DNA of 45,554 nucleotides from Pseudomonadota bacterium (GCA_027624035.1 JAQBUI010000032.1:1-45554), one strand, 5' to 3'; shown: positions 36,148 to 45,479, counted from the stretch's first letter. Translations and numbers: made by a program. The notes: generated from the letters alone by a model not told the origin.

Positions 36148-36813
36148 ATGGAACTATTGACCGGTTACGGTTTGGATTATCTATTCAGATGGGGGCACTT
36201 TCTGGCAGGTATCACCTGGATTGGATTGCTCTACTATTTCAACTTCGTACAAACAGAGTACTTCAAGGAGGCGGAGCCTGATCATCGGTCTGCCGCCATT
36301 CAGAAGCTGGTGCCCAGAGCCCTGTGGTGGTTTCGTTGGGGTGCGATGGCGACCTTCCTGACTGGCGTGGCGCTGCTGTCCTATCGGCATCAGGCAATAT
36401 CGCTGGATATCACTCTCGGAGCAACGCTGGGTACCCTGATGTTCCTGAATGTCTGGCTGATCATCTGGCCGAACCAGAAGATCGTCATCGCTTCCGCCAC
36501 ACAGGTTGCAGAAGGTGGTGAGGCTCTACCCGAGGCCGGGGCGGCGGCGCCCAAGGCGGCACTGGCATCCCGAACCAACACTCTGTTCTCTCTGCCGATG
36601 CTCTTCTTCATGGGTTCTTCAGCGCATCTGCCACATGGGCTGATCGGCGATGCGAGCATGGCGGCCCTTGGCCTTTCCATGCTGATCATTTTTGCGCTGG
36701 AGGCGAACGCGATTTTTGGCAAGCCCGGTCCTATGGCATCCGTCGCGGGCGTCATTCACTGCGGCCTCGCCCTGACAATCGTGCTGTATGGCATAGTTGT
36801 ATTCCTGCCCTGA
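36148..36813 (+). CDS. PuuD-like (urate hydroxylase N-terminal type) membrane protein
   Basis: A 221-residue polytopic membrane protein with six or seven segments. The start, LTGYGLDYLFRWGHFLAGITWIGLLYYFNFVQ, and the mid-part WWFRWGAMATFLTGVALL and LNVWLIIWPNQK resemble the membrane domain of PuuD/DUF989 urate hydroxylases. The usual C-terminal cytochrome c domain is absent, so enzyme activity is doubtful or needs a separate cytochrome. Family length is larger (about 300 or more residues). A strong AGAGAGGGA lies upstream. The leader carries a hairpin and a five-unit repeat. Purine genes are not visible nearby. Confidence 0.75.
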   Translation: MELLTGYGLDYLFRWGHFLAGITWIGLLYYFNFVQTEYFKEAEPDHRSAAIQKLVPRALWWFRWGAMATFLTGVALLSYRHQAISLDITLGATLGTLMFLNVWLIIWPNQKIVIASATQVAEGGEALPEAGAAAPKAALASRTNTLFSLPMLFFMGSSAHLPHGLIGDASMAALGLSMLIIFALEANAIFGKPGPMASVAGVIHCGLALTIVLYGIVVFLP

Positions 36814-36836
36814 CGCATGTGAGGTAAGCTCTCATG

Positions 36837-36860
36837 GAGCCCGGCGTGATCGCCGGGCTC
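36837..36860 (+). terminator. Hairpin after the PuuD-like gene
   Basis: GAGCCCGGCG / CGCCGGGCTC form a perfect 10-bp GC-rich stem with a TGAT loop, 24 bp after the stop. A U-run is missing, so termination may be partial. Confidence 0.6.
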
Positions 36861-36983
36861 GTATGCGTTACCCGGCCACGAAGGTTTGTGAACGTCAAAT
36901 GAAGGTCATACAGAGCGTCCCGCAAGAGTCATATTGAAAGCCATGTCACAAGCTATCTCAAAATTCATGTTGAAAGAACTCGG

Positions 36984-37727
36984 ATGAACGACAAGACCGA
37001 TAGTATCCCTGCGATCAAGCCCGCCCTGGATCAGGTTGCCCATTACCAGAGAACCGGTCGGACGGAAGCACCCAGACAGAGCAATTTCAACGGGCTCCTG
37101 GTTTTTGCAATTGTACTGATGGCCATCATGATGGGCGTGGGTGGCTACACCATCTATGAGGTCCAGCGCAAACTTGATGAGGCGAACGTATTGCTGGAGC
37201 AGGGCCGTGAAAACATAGACAAACTGGAGCAACGGTTGGCGGCAACCGGAACCGATGTTTCAAAGACCCTGGTGGATGTCCGGGCGCAGATTGACAAGAA
37301 TTTCGAGCAGATTGACCTCCTCTGGGGTCATGCTTATCGCAAGAACAAGCCGGCCATCGAAAAGAACACGGCTGACATCGTGACGTTGCGCAAAGAGATG
37401 GAAGCTGAGGTCAGGCCGCTCGCAAAATCGATGACGACGATGCAGGCCGAGGTGGGCACACTGGCGAAAGCGGTCAAGACAGCCACCGAAAATATCCGGG
37501 CGGACTCAGAGGAGATCACGACCCAGGTCTCACTGATTCGGGGCCAGGTACAGGACCAGGCAGTGATCGTTGAGGGCAATCGTCGCAACGTGGCGGCACT
37601 GACCAAACAACTGGCCCAGGCTCAGGAGGCGATTGACGTGATTGATCGCTATCGCCAGCAGATCAATCAGAAGATCATCGAACTCGAAAGTCGTGGCCGA
37701 CCCGTAGCGCCAACCGGGGGGCTGTAA
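36984..37727 (+). CDS. Single-pass membrane protein with long coiled coil
   Basis: A 247-residue protein. Residues 1-36 are polar and cytoplasmic, 37-58 form one membrane helix (GLLVFAIVLMAIMMGVGGYTIY), and residues 62-235 are predicted to be a long helical coiled coil with heptad spacing of Leu, Ile and Val (KLDEANVLLEQGRENIDKLEQRL and onward). No enzyme motif is present. The family is unknown to me. It is convergent with gspB, 21 bp away. Its topology, with the coiled coil probably in the periplasm, would suit a structural or secretion-associated role. Confidence 0.7.
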   Translation: MNDKTDSIPAIKPALDQVAHYQRTGRTEAPRQSNFNGLLVFAIVLMAIMMGVGGYTIYEVQRKLDEANVLLEQGRENIDKLEQRLAATGTDVSKTLVDVRAQIDKNFEQIDLLWGHAYRKNKPAIEKNTADIVTLRKEMEAEVRPLAKSMTTMQAEVGTLAKAVKTATENIRADSEEITTQVSLIRGQVQDQAVIVEGNRRNVAALTKQLAQAQEAIDVIDRYRQQINQKIIELESRGRPVAPTGGL

Positions 37728-37748
37728 CTGACTGGCGGCTGGTGGTGG

Positions 37749-38309
37749 TCATTCGCGATCAGATGACCATGAATCCGTCACCGACAGAATGATCGCGTAG
37801 TCAGCATAATTCATGATCACGCCGTCCGGTGTGATTTCCCGGAGCACGACATCCCTGGTGATGGCATCGCCTTCATGCAGCACCCTGTCATTGATGTTGA
37901 CCATTCGCAGGCTGGCATCAGTCGAATAGATATGACTTGTCAGCGACAGATCAGGAAGGGCCGCCCGGATACGGGATGGCAGCGCGCCGATCGGGACCGG
38001 CACATTGGTCACCTGATCTGTGCCCTGTGGCTGCGGTATCAGAACCCTCTCTGGCGGTACAGTGGCAGCCTGGTTGACCACCCCCGGGCCGGGTTGGGCA
38101 GGGGTTTGATCGACTGCCGGGGCTGGTGCCTCACTCGCCCCGAAGTAGATCACGACCGTCGTGTTCACGACGACCACTGCCACAACGAGGGCAGTGATGG
38201 CGATGATGGATACTGACCGTCGGGTAGCTGGTGGCGTCTGCTCAGCCGGTGGTGTTACATGACCGGGCACCTTGTTAGCCCTGTTCAGGGCATCGAGAAT
38301 CAGGGACAT
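37749..38309 (-). CDS. gspB: GspB/ExeB-like type II secretion assembly protein
   Basis: A 186-residue inner-membrane protein. It begins SLILDALNRANKVPG, the typical GspB start, has one membrane helix at about 32-55 (SIIAITALVVAVVVVNTTVVIY), a Pro/Ala/Gln-rich periplasmic linker, and a C-terminal domain LTSHIYSTDASLRMVNINDRVLHEGDAI followed by ITPDGVIMNY, the T2SSB signature. GspB works with GspA to pass the secretin GspD through the peptidoglycan. The gspA stop and the gspB start overlap by one base (TGATG), so they are coupled. No other gsp genes lie nearby. Confidence 0.9.
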   Translation of the reverse strand: MSLILDALNRANKVPGHVTPPAEQTPPATRRSVSIIAITALVVAVVVVNTTVVIYFGASEAPAPAVDQTPAQPGPGVVNQAATVPPERVLIPQPQGTDQVTNVPVPIGALPSRIRAALPDLSLTSHIYSTDASLRMVNINDRVLHEGDAITRDVVLREITPDGVIMNYADYAIILSVTDSWSSDRE

Positions 38310-39925
38310 CAGTGGTCACCTGCCCTGGTAAGATAAGGAATGTTACCACCTTCGATGCTGTTCAGATGTACCCATGTCCGGGGGCCGGCAACCCCGTCTG
38401 CAGGCAGCTTGACTTCATTCTGAAAGGCCCGGACCCGCGCCAGCATTTCGTTGTCATAAGGTTGGGCACGCTTCGACGGTTCGGGTTGGTTGTCCATTAT
38501 CGCGAGTTGGCGGGCAAGCCAGTCCACATCCTCGCCGCGATCACCGGGTCTGATCGGGCCGCGGTAACCAGGAGGCATCCGCCAGAGCAGGGTCATCTGG
38601 CCACGCAAGGAATGTATCAGTTGGTCAAAATCTACTTCGTACTGGCGATCGCTTGCAATCAGGGTGGCGAGGTTGCCGTCGAGCGCGCTGAGGGTGACCC
38701 ACTGCCCATTTGTGGGTAGTTGCAGCAGTACCGGTCGATTCAGGCTTCGAACCTCATCGGCACCACCGTTGGCAGCGAAGCAGGCCAGGCCGATACGTGT
38801 GATCGTTTCGCATGGGTCAGCATCAGGGTCATCAAGATAGAGCCCCCAAAGCGCAAACAAGTCATTGAAGGCATTGCGCTGACTGATGTGACCCATGACC
38901 GAAGACAACTGGTGCCGGGCGCTGGCCGGCGCCAGGTTCCTTTGTCCAGGTTCATCTGCAGGCGTTGGTCCGGGTTGAAGTACGGTGATGGCGGCGACCA
39001 GTGGCTGCAGCTTGCCCGAGTAGGTCCCGATCGCCACCATGGTCGTGATCACAGCCGCCAGTGTCAGTGCCGCGACGGTCGCGGGATGACTGCCGGATGT
39101 ACCATTGCGATGCGCACGCCGCGGCGCAAGCACCTCGCTGGCAGCGCGGTCTACAAGTCTGCGCGTTACCCGTTGCCGGCCCTGACCAAAAGCGCCGAGC
39201 AGGGCACGATCACAGATCAGGTTAATCAGGCGAGGTATGCCCCTGCTTAGCTTGAATGCCCTTGAAATGGCCGCCCGGCTGAAAAGATTGTGAGGTGCTC
39301 CAGCGACCGACAGTCGAAAGGCGATGTATGCATTGACCTCGGGACGCGTCAGAGCATCAAGGTGAAACCTTGCTGTGATCCGCTGGGACAACTGGCGCAG
39401 CGCTGGCTGTGCCAGAAGATCCAGCAGTTCAGGCTGCCCCAGCAGGATGATCTGTAGAAGTTTGCGTTTGTCTGTCTCGAGGTTCGTCAGCAGACGTAGC
39501 TGCTCGAGGACCTCGATGGAAAGGTTCTGGGCTTCGTCAATGATGACGAGGGTCCGCCTGTCTGAGTCCAGCTTGCCCAGCAGATGCGCATTCAGTCGGT
39601 CCACCAGCACTTTCGTACTGGCCTGGGCCGGATAGTGGATATCAAGATCATCGCAGATGGATGCGATCAGTTCATCTGCAGTCTGCTTCGGGTTGACGAT
39701 GAAAGCGGTGTCGAGGTTGTCCGGCAGTTCAGCCAGCAGGCGCCGACAGATGGTGGTCTTGCCAGTGCCCACCTCACCGGTGAGCAGGATAAAGCCGCCG
39801 TCGCTGTGGATACCGTACATGAGATGGGCAAGCGCTTCCTGATGGCGAGTGCTCATATACAGATACTGTGGATCAGGTGCGATGGAAAAGGGCGCTTCAC
39901 GCAATCCAAAATAGCTGTGGTACAT
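38309..39925 (-). CDS. gspA: GspA/ExeA-like ATPase with peptidoglycan-binding domain
   Basis: A 538-residue inner-membrane protein. Residues 1-270 form an AAA ATPase: Walker A GEVGTGKTT (50-58), Walker B TLVIIDEAQNLS. A membrane helix follows at about 285-305. The periplasmic part ends with a peptidoglycan-binding domain (about 460-535; GYRGPIRPGDRGEDVDWLARQL then VRAFQNEVKLPADGVAGPRTW). This is the layout of ExeA/GspA, which with GspB remodels the wall for secretin assembly. The first gene of a two-gene operon, divergent from the aminopeptidase gene. Confidence 0.94.
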   Translation of the reverse strand: MYHSYFGLREAPFSIAPDPQYLYMSTRHQEALAHLMYGIHSDGGFILLTGEVGTGKTTICRRLLAELPDNLDTAFIVNPKQTADELIASICDDLDIHYPAQASTKVLVDRLNAHLLGKLDSDRRTLVIIDEAQNLSIEVLEQLRLLTNLETDKRKLLQIILLGQPELLDLLAQPALRQLSQRITARFHLDALTRPEVNAYIAFRLSVAGAPHNLFSRAAISRAFKLSRGIPRLINLICDRALLGAFGQGRQRVTRRLVDRAASEVLAPRRAHRNGTSGSHPATVAALTLAAVITTMVAIGTYSGKLQPLVAAITVLQPGPTPADEPGQRNLAPASARHQLSSVMGHISQRNAFNDLFALWGLYLDDPDADPCETITRIGLACFAANGGADEVRSLNRPVLLQLPTNGQWVTLSALDGNLATLIASDRQYEVDFDQLIHSLRGQMTLLWRMPPGYRGPIRPGDRGEDVDWLARQLAIMDNQPEPSKRAQPYDNEMLARVRAFQNEVKLPADGVAGPRTWVHLNSIEGGNIPYLTRAGDH

Positions 39926-40257
39926 CAGAGCCCCAACCAGATTATCATTGTGAGCGATCTGGATTGATCAGTCATTGGGTTGCAAACCAGATTTTGTCGG
40001 AAGGGAATTCTCCAGTACCTCATCAGACGGCATGGGCTGCTGGTCTCTCGTGTCAGTCAATGAGTTCATGGTTCGGGAGGCTGAATCTGCCGATGGGATA
40101 GTATTGTACTTTAACTGACCGTGACAGGCGGTTCCTGCGGTCGTCGAAAAGTTGCTTTCATGGAAGGACGAACAATTCATCAGTGTCGCTACGAAGGACC
40201 GGTTCACGGCCCGGCCTCAAGGCTTTTCATCGAAGTTCACTGGTACGAGGTGCCAGC
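39926..40257. other. Intergenic region between gspA and the aminopeptidase
   Basis: About 330 bp without a convincing gene. It holds the boxes AACCAGATT twice (near 39938 and 39984), an inverted CCAGAT/ATCTGG around 39940-39965, and an AT-rich patch near 40098-40112 (GATAGTATTGTACTT) that could be a promoter in either direction. Its last 30 bp are part of the repeated gene-start module described at 40228. Confidence 0.45.
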
Positions 40258-40303
40258 GTGAGCACTTTCCTGCACGATTGCGGTGTGCGTGAGACGGGCA
40301 CGC
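40228..40303 (+). repeat. Gene-start module, copy A
   Basis: About 75 bp that resemble the last 75 bases of the window (copy B, 45480-45554). Both copies share CATCGAA-TTCACT, GGTGCCA, GTGAGCAC-TTC and TGAGACGG at matching spacing, with one 1-bp gap. Copy A covers the ribosome binding site GAGGTG, the GTG start and the first 15 codons of the aminopeptidase gene. Confidence 0.8.
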
Positions 40304-41397
40304 TCAAGGCTGTTACTCTCAGACCCTGGGCATTTGCTGCGCTGCTTGGTCTCGTCGTCATGCTGCTGTCGGGTTGTGGAACTCTTCAATATTACGCCCA
40401 GGCCATCAGTGGTCATACCGGGCTGTTGCTGCGCCGGGAACCGATCGAACGGCTCCTGGCGCGGCCCGGGCTCGATGCTGATCTACGCCACAAACTGGAG
40501 TTGATCGTGTCGATCAGGGCATTCGCCCGGGACCAGGGGTTGGATGTGGGCGATGCCTATACGGGCTATGTGCAGACGGGTCAGCAGTTTGTTGTCTGGA
40601 ATGTGTTCGCGGCGCCACGGTTCAGTCTCACCATGAAGCAGTTCTGTTTTCCCATTGCCGGCTGCACGAGTTACAAGGGTTTCTTCAGTGAGCGCGGTGC
40701 AATGAGGCTGGCGGAAGAGCTCAAGGGTGACGGCCTCGATGTGTATGTGGGTGGCGTGGCCGCCTACTCGACGCTTGGCTGGTTTGCAGACCCGGTGCTC
40801 GACACGTTCATCATGCGTGCGGATGCGCAACTGGCGGGACTGATATTCCATGAACTCGCCCATCGTGAGGTCTATGTTCCAGGCGATACCCGTTTCAACG
40901 AGAGCTTCGCGACCGCGGTGGAGCAGATACTGGTGGCCCGCTGGCTCACCGCGACGTCGAGCGAGGAGCAGATCGAGACGCTGCAGGGCGCACGGGTGCG
41001 CCGGAGCCAGGTGCTGGAACTGGTGACCGCTGCCAGGGCTGAACTGGCAGAAGTCTACCGTGCTCCTGACCTCACGGATCAGCAGAGGCTTGCCGCCAAG
41101 GGCGAGGCCCTGGGCCGCCTGCAGACAAACTACCAGACAGTTCGCTCTGGTTGGGGGGTGGGCCACGATGACTATCTCGTCTGGATGACCACTTCGCTCA
41201 ATAACGCGAAGCTGGGGACGCTCGCGGATTACAATGACTGGGTAGACAGCTTCCTCACGATCTACGCTGATTCGAACGATGATCTTGTAACTTTTCTCAC
41301 GCGGATCCGGGAAGTCGCGGCGATGCAACGGGGACCAAGAGACCGGTTGCTGGCGTCACTGGCCGGGGCAGGTCCCGTGGATGGGACCGCTGACTAA
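40258..41397 (+). CDS. Putative aminopeptidase lipoprotein (PF10023 type)
   Basis: A 379-residue protein from the GTG at 40258, which has GAGGTG five bases upstream. A lipobox, LLSGC (C40), follows the hydrophobic stretch RPWAFAALLGLVVMLLSG, so the protein is lipid-anchored. The zinc-peptidase motif HELAH (H198 and H202) with downstream NESFA (E215) marks a gluzincin of the predicted aminopeptidase family, and the flanking SYKGFFSERGA and LGWFADPVLDTF blocks agree with it. The N-terminus before the membrane segment (STFLHDCGVRETGTLKAV) is unusually long for a lipoprotein signal. It repeats, almost codon for codon, at the right edge of the window. Confidence 0.85.
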   Translation: MSTFLHDCGVRETGTLKAVTLRPWAFAALLGLVVMLLSGCGTLQYYAQAISGHTGLLLRREPIERLLARPGLDADLRHKLELIVSIRAFARDQGLDVGDAYTGYVQTGQQFVVWNVFAAPRFSLTMKQFCFPIAGCTSYKGFFSERGAMRLAEELKGDGLDVYVGGVAAYSTLGWFADPVLDTFIMRADAQLAGLIFHELAHREVYVPGDTRFNESFATAVEQILVARWLTATSSEEQIETLQGARVRRSQVLELVTAARAELAEVYRAPDLTDQQRLAAKGEALGRLQTNYQTVRSGWGVGHDDYLVWMTTSLNNAKLGTLADYNDWVDSFLTIYADSNDDLVTFLTRIREVAAMQRGPRDRLLASLAGAGPVDGTAD

Positions 41398-41452
41398 GGT
41401 CCGTTCCATGGGTGGCGGGGCGTTCGCAGTTAGTCGGCGTGGCCCGTTCGTG

Positions 41453-42823
41453 TCATAGCAGGACGACACAGACCGTCGTGATGATGAAGGCACCGACCAG
41501 ATTCAGGATCACGCCCTCGCGGGCCATGACCCGGGTGGGGAATGCGCCGGTGCTGAAGACCACGACGTTGGGAGCCGTCGCGACCGGAAGCATGAACGCA
41601 CAGCTTGCGCTCATCGCCGCCGGTACCATCAGCACAGCCGGATCAATATCCGCTGAGATCGCGGCAGCCGCAAGAATTGGCATCATCAGGGTGGTCGTGG
41701 CAGTATTGCTGGTGACTTCCGTCAGGAAGGTGATGGCGAGACAGATGGTGGCCACCGTCAACACGATGTGCCAGGTGGCCACTCCCGACATCAGGTCCCC
41801 CATGGCCGCAGACAGCCCTGATGAGATAAAAGCCTTTGCAATGGCGATACCGCCGCCAAAAAGAATCAGCATGCCCCAGGGAATCCTGTTGGCGGTTTCC
41901 CAATCAAGCAGCTTGCCGCCTTTTCCATTCGGAATGAGGAACATTGCGACAACCGCGAGCAGCGCGACACTGGCATCGTTAGCGGCAGGCAGGCCCAGCC
42001 ACTGCTGCCAGCCGCCGAATGGCTCCCCCCGTGTCATCCACGCGATCGCAGTAATCGAGAACACGATCAGTACACGTTTCTCGTAGGGCTGCCATTGGCC
42101 CACGTGCGGCATGTCGAAGCTGCCCCGGTAGGTCAGGCGTCGAGTCAGGTAGATGCCAATGATCGGGACAAAGATCAACACGACGGGAATTCCCCAACTC
42201 ATCCAGGTCAGAAAGGCCACCTCACTTCCGGTGTTCTCCATATAGATTTCGCGAAACACCAGATTCGGAGGCGTTCCGATCGGCGTACCGATACCGCCAA
42301 CACTCGCGGCGTAGGCGATCCCGAGTAGCAATGGCGTCGCGAGTTGCGGGTCCTCAGACTTGCTCAGGACCGCCATGGCAACCGGCAACAGCATCAGGGT
42401 GGTCGCGGTGTTGGAGATCCACATGCTTAGCACCGCTGACGCTGCCATGAAACCAAACACCAGCCGCCGGCTGCTGCCGCCGCCAAACAGATTCACCATA
42501 GTGAGGGCAACCCGGCGATGTGCACCACTGCTTTCCATTGCAGTGGACAGTATGAAGCCGCCCAGCAGCAACAGCACGAGCGAACTGCCGTAGGATTGGC
42601 CGACTTCTGCCGGTGTGAGAATGCCCAGAAACGGGAACGCCGCGATCGGCAACAGTGAAGTGGCCGGAATGGGTATGGGCTCAAAAACCCACCACAGGGC
42701 GCAGGTAATGGCGATGGCAGCAGTCCAGCAGGCATCGTGGTGCCAACCCGCTGATGCCAGCGAGAGGGCAACGATCAGGCCGGTGAGAGGGCCTGAGATC
42801 AGGGTGATGGTGGTCCGAACCAT
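41453..42823 (-). CDS. SLC13/DASS family anion symporter
   Basis: A 456-residue inner-membrane transporter with about eleven segments and two re-entrant hairpins. Both carry the Ser-Asn-Thr motifs of the family: SMWISNTATTLMLLP in the first repeat and TEVTSNTATTTLMMP in the second. The sequence GGIGTPIGTPPNLVF is also typical. Members import dicarboxylates, citrate or sulfate with sodium; the substrate here is not determined. It is convergent with the aminopeptidase gene and divergent from sbcB. The length is normal. Confidence 0.92.
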   Translation of the reverse strand: MVRTTITLISGPLTGLIVALSLASAGWHHDACWTAAIAITCALWWVFEPIPIPATSLLPIAAFPFLGILTPAEVGQSYGSSLVLLLLGGFILSTAMESSGAHRRVALTMVNLFGGGSSRRLVFGFMAASAVLSMWISNTATTLMLLPVAMAVLSKSEDPQLATPLLLGIAYAASVGGIGTPIGTPPNLVFREIYMENTGSEVAFLTWMSWGIPVVLIFVPIIGIYLTRRLTYRGSFDMPHVGQWQPYEKRVLIVFSITAIAWMTRGEPFGGWQQWLGLPAANDASVALLAVVAMFLIPNGKGGKLLDWETANRIPWGMLILFGGGIAIAKAFISSGLSAAMGDLMSGVATWHIVLTVATICLAITFLTEVTSNTATTTLMMPILAAAAISADIDPAVLMVPAAMSASCAFMLPVATAPNVVVFSTGAFPTRVMAREGVILNLVGAFIITTVCVVLL

Positions 42824-42956
42824 GCGAATTCCCGTGTTGATGCCGCAGGTGACTGGGCGAAGTCAGTGATTCTAGCCGGTGTCTCTCACGCTGCTCAAGT
42901 TTCTGAATGTCTGCAACGAGCAGCCGTGCTACTGCGCTACACTACTGCGCGCTGCA

Positions 42957-42986
42957 TTGGTTGGCTACCACCATAGTCGTTATACT
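42957..42986 (+). promoter_or_regulatory. Possible promoter directly before sbcB
   Basis: TTGGTT (42957-42962), an 18-bp spacer and TATACT (42981-42986) end six bases before the sbcB ATG. Transcription would begin at or very near the start codon, suggesting a leaderless message. No Shine-Dalgarno sequence is present. Confidence 0.45.
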
Positions 42987-42992
42987 CGGGCC

Positions 42993-44408
42993 ATGCCCCC
43001 GACAATCTTCTGGTATGACCTCGAGACCACCGGAACTGACCCGATCAATGATCGGCCGGTTCAGTTTGCCGGCGTGCGAACAGACCTTGAATTGAACCAG
43101 ATCGAGCCTGCTGTCAGCATCTTCTGTGCACCGGGAGATGACGTGATCCCCTCGCCGGAGGCTATCCAGGTGACCGGGCTCAGCATGCTGAAGCTGAAAG
43201 ATGAGGGGCTGTGTGAGACGGATTTCTGCACCAGCGTTCTGAGCCATCTGATGGTACCGGCAACCTGTACTGCCGGATTCAACAGCATCCGGTTCGACGA
43301 CGAGTTCACTCGTCAGATGTGCTATCGGAATCTCCGGGACCCCTACCAGCGGGAATGGCGTGATGGCAATTCGAGATGGGATATCATTGATGGCGTGCGT
43401 ATGGCGGCAGCGCTGCGTCCTGACGGTGTGACCTGGCCGCTGGATGCCGACGGTGTTCCCGTATATCGGTTGGAGGCAATAGCCGAGGCCAACGGTATTC
43501 GTCAGGGTGATGCCCATGAGGCCCTGTCGGATGTGATGGCCACTATCGACCTCGCCCGATGCCTCAGGCGGGCCCAACCGCGTCTGTACGCCTATCTGTT
43601 TGCACTTCGTGACAAAAAGCAGGTGCTTCGGGGGTTATACCCGCTGGGCAAGTCGCCGCTGGTTCACGTGTCTTCGATGTATTCATCAAAGCGCTTCTGC
43701 ACCACCGTCGTATTGCCGATCTGCACCCACCCGACCAACAGTAACGGCATCATCTGTTACGACCTGACGGTTGATCCCCGGACCTTGCTGGATGCCAGTA
43801 GCGATGAGATCGCCCGCCTCGTATTCAGCCGGTCGGATGAACTGGCCGAAGATGACGTCAGAATTCCGCTCAAGACCATCCATGTCAACCGTTGCCCCGC
43901 CATTGCCCCGATCAACACCATGGATGGGGCCTGTGCCAGGCGCCTTGATATCGATATCGACCGGTGTGAGGCGAACATGCGAGCGATTCAGACTTCCGCG
44001 GGCATGGTCTCGAAGATCCAGGCGGCGTTCGACGCCCGTGGTTTTCCGCAGAGCGATGATCCTGACCGAATGCTCTACCAGGGCGGGTTTTTTACTGATG
44101 CCGATCGGGAACAGATGGCCGCAGTGCACCATTGCGCGCCGGACCAGTTGGCTACATTTACAGGAAAATTTGCTGATCAGCGTCTGGATGAAATGCTGTT
44201 CAGGTTCCGTGCCCGGAACTACCCCGGGTCCCTTTCAGCAGATGAACAGGCCCGCTGGAATGAGTTCCGCCGCCATCGATGGGTGGGCAGTGAACTCACG
44301 GCCGCAAAGTCCAGGCTCGATGAACTGCTGTCGTCAGACCCGGACCAGCCCGCACTGATTGACCTGAAGGCTTACCTTGAGACCGTTACGGCAGGCGTAG
44401 CCCTTTAG
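42993..44408 (+). CDS. sbcB: Exodeoxyribonuclease I
   Basis: A 471-residue single-strand-specific 3'-5' exonuclease. The DEDDh core is visible: YDLETTGTDP with D9 and E11, FNSIRFDDEFTRQMCYRN, NSRWDIIDGVRMAAALRP and the late block GDAHEALSDVMATI. The SH3-like middle and helical C-terminal domains (CPAIAPINT, GGFFTDADREQM, RFRARNYPGSLSADEQARW) also match ExoI. I choose the ATG at 42993 because it gives the family N-terminus; the upstream frame from 42879 is not conserved. It is convergent with the LysR gene. The enzyme acts in recombination and mismatch repair. Confidence 0.97.
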   Translation: MPPTIFWYDLETTGTDPINDRPVQFAGVRTDLELNQIEPAVSIFCAPGDDVIPSPEAIQVTGLSMLKLKDEGLCETDFCTSVLSHLMVPATCTAGFNSIRFDDEFTRQMCYRNLRDPYQREWRDGNSRWDIIDGVRMAAALRPDGVTWPLDADGVPVYRLEAIAEANGIRQGDAHEALSDVMATIDLARCLRRAQPRLYAYLFALRDKKQVLRGLYPLGKSPLVHVSSMYSSKRFCTTVVLPICTHPTNSNGIICYDLTVDPRTLLDASSDEIARLVFSRSDELAEDDVRIPLKTIHVNRCPAIAPINTMDGACARRLDIDIDRCEANMRAIQTSAGMVSKIQAAFDARGFPQSDDPDRMLYQGGFFTDADREQMAAVHHCAPDQLATFTGKFADQRLDEMLFRFRARNYPGSLSADEQARWNEFRRHRWVGSELTAAKSRLDELLSSDPDQPALIDLKAYLETVTAGVAL

Positions 44409-44522
44409 CTTCCTGAGTCGGGACAAACCCCAGGTCATGCTCACCGCGCAGGCTGCCTCGTGCCGGTCAAACAGGCCGCTCACCTGGCGTGCGCCGGGGT
44501 CCTGGACGCCATCAGCTCAGAT

Positions 44523-45413
44523 TCACTGGAAGTCGAACGTCTCGCACAGATCGAGGAAGTGTCTGGCACCTGGCGAGAGAATCCGGTCGTGGCGATAGAA
44601 GACTCCGAAGGTGAGCGGGATGCGGGCGAATGACGGGTTGTCGATCACCGCCAGTCTGGCGCCAGAGGAGGCGGTCTCACGAATCCGTCGGTCGAGATAG
44701 GTCATGCCGAGTCCGCTGGTAACGAGGTTGATTCTCAGAGCGAGATCGCTGACTTCCCAGATGGTCCCGAAACTGTCCCGTAGCTTTTCAATGGCGGGGC
44801 GCATGTCGGGTGCATCCAGATGGGAAACGATCAGAGGGATCTCGGTAAGCGAGGCAGGAGGCAGACCGGCCGGGCCCCAGGCAGGGTGGTCGGCACTGAT
44901 CACCAGTTCTCTTACATCTTCAAACAGGGGTTGTGCCGAAAGATGATCCGGCATGGTCTGTCGAAACGGCCCGAACCCGAGTTCACAGGTATCTGATGGT
45001 ATCGCGGTATAGAGTTGCCGGCTGGGCAGGACCGTGAGTTTGAGTCGTGTCAGAGGCGCCTGCCCACAGAAGCGTTGAATGAGGGCCTCGCTGAACAGAT
45101 AGTTGACCGTGCTGCTGGTGGCCAGCGAGAGGGTTGACCTGACGCCCAGCCGGATGTCCCGCATGTCACCCAGCACGCTGGCCTCCTCTGCCAGAACCGT
45201 CTCTGCATAGGCGAGCATGCGTACGCCGGCTTCGGTCAGCTTCAGCGGATTGCGCTCGAGTAATTGGGTTTCGAGCTTTTTTTCCAGGCTGGCGATGGTC
45301 TGACTGACCGCCGACTGAGTGACGAACAGTTTTTCTGCGGCCCTGCCAAAGCCGTTCTCTTCTACCACCGCCTTGAACACCCGGATCTCCTGGGTCTCGA
45401 TATGAAACGGCAT
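44523..45413 (-). CDS. LysR-family transcriptional regulator
   Basis: A 296-residue regulator. Residues 1-65 are the winged helix-turn-helix (IRVFKAVVEENGFGRAAEKL, VTQSAVSQTIASLEKKL), and residues 90-290 the periplasmic-binding-like effector domain. The N-terminus begins at IETQEIRVF without extension. It is divergent from a gene that starts at the right edge of the window, a common layout for LysR regulators and their targets. An inverted repeat, ACGGAA-AC-TTCCGT, in the gap is a candidate operator. The effector is unknown; it does not resemble AmpR closely. Confidence 0.92.
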   Translation of the reverse strand: MPFHIETQEIRVFKAVVEENGFGRAAEKLFVTQSAVSQTIASLEKKLETQLLERNPLKLTEAGVRMLAYAETVLAEEASVLGDMRDIRLGVRSTLSLATSSTVNYLFSEALIQRFCGQAPLTRLKLTVLPSRQLYTAIPSDTCELGFGPFRQTMPDHLSAQPLFEDVRELVISADHPAWGPAGLPPASLTEIPLIVSHLDAPDMRPAIEKLRDSFGTIWEVSDLALRINLVTSGLGMTYLDRRIRETASSGARLAVIDNPSFARIPLTFGVFYRHDRILSPGARHFLDLCETFDFQ

Positions 45414-45449
45414 GGGAAATCTCGTGACGGGATGGCGCCATCATGTTCG

Positions 45450-45463
45450 ACGGAAACTTCCGT
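45450..45463. promoter_or_regulatory. Inverted repeat, possible LysR operator
   Basis: ACGGAA-AC-TTCCGT is a perfect 6-bp inverted repeat 37 bp upstream of the lysR start and 48 bp upstream of the divergent gene start at 45511. Confidence 0.45.
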
Positions 45464-45479
45464 GTCAAAGCCTGGCTGT

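Noticed and set aside
44523..45413. LysR gene as ampR, given ampD, ampE and ampG in the window
   Set aside because: Its N-terminus differs from AmpR, it is 14 kb or more from those genes, and no ampC is adjacent.
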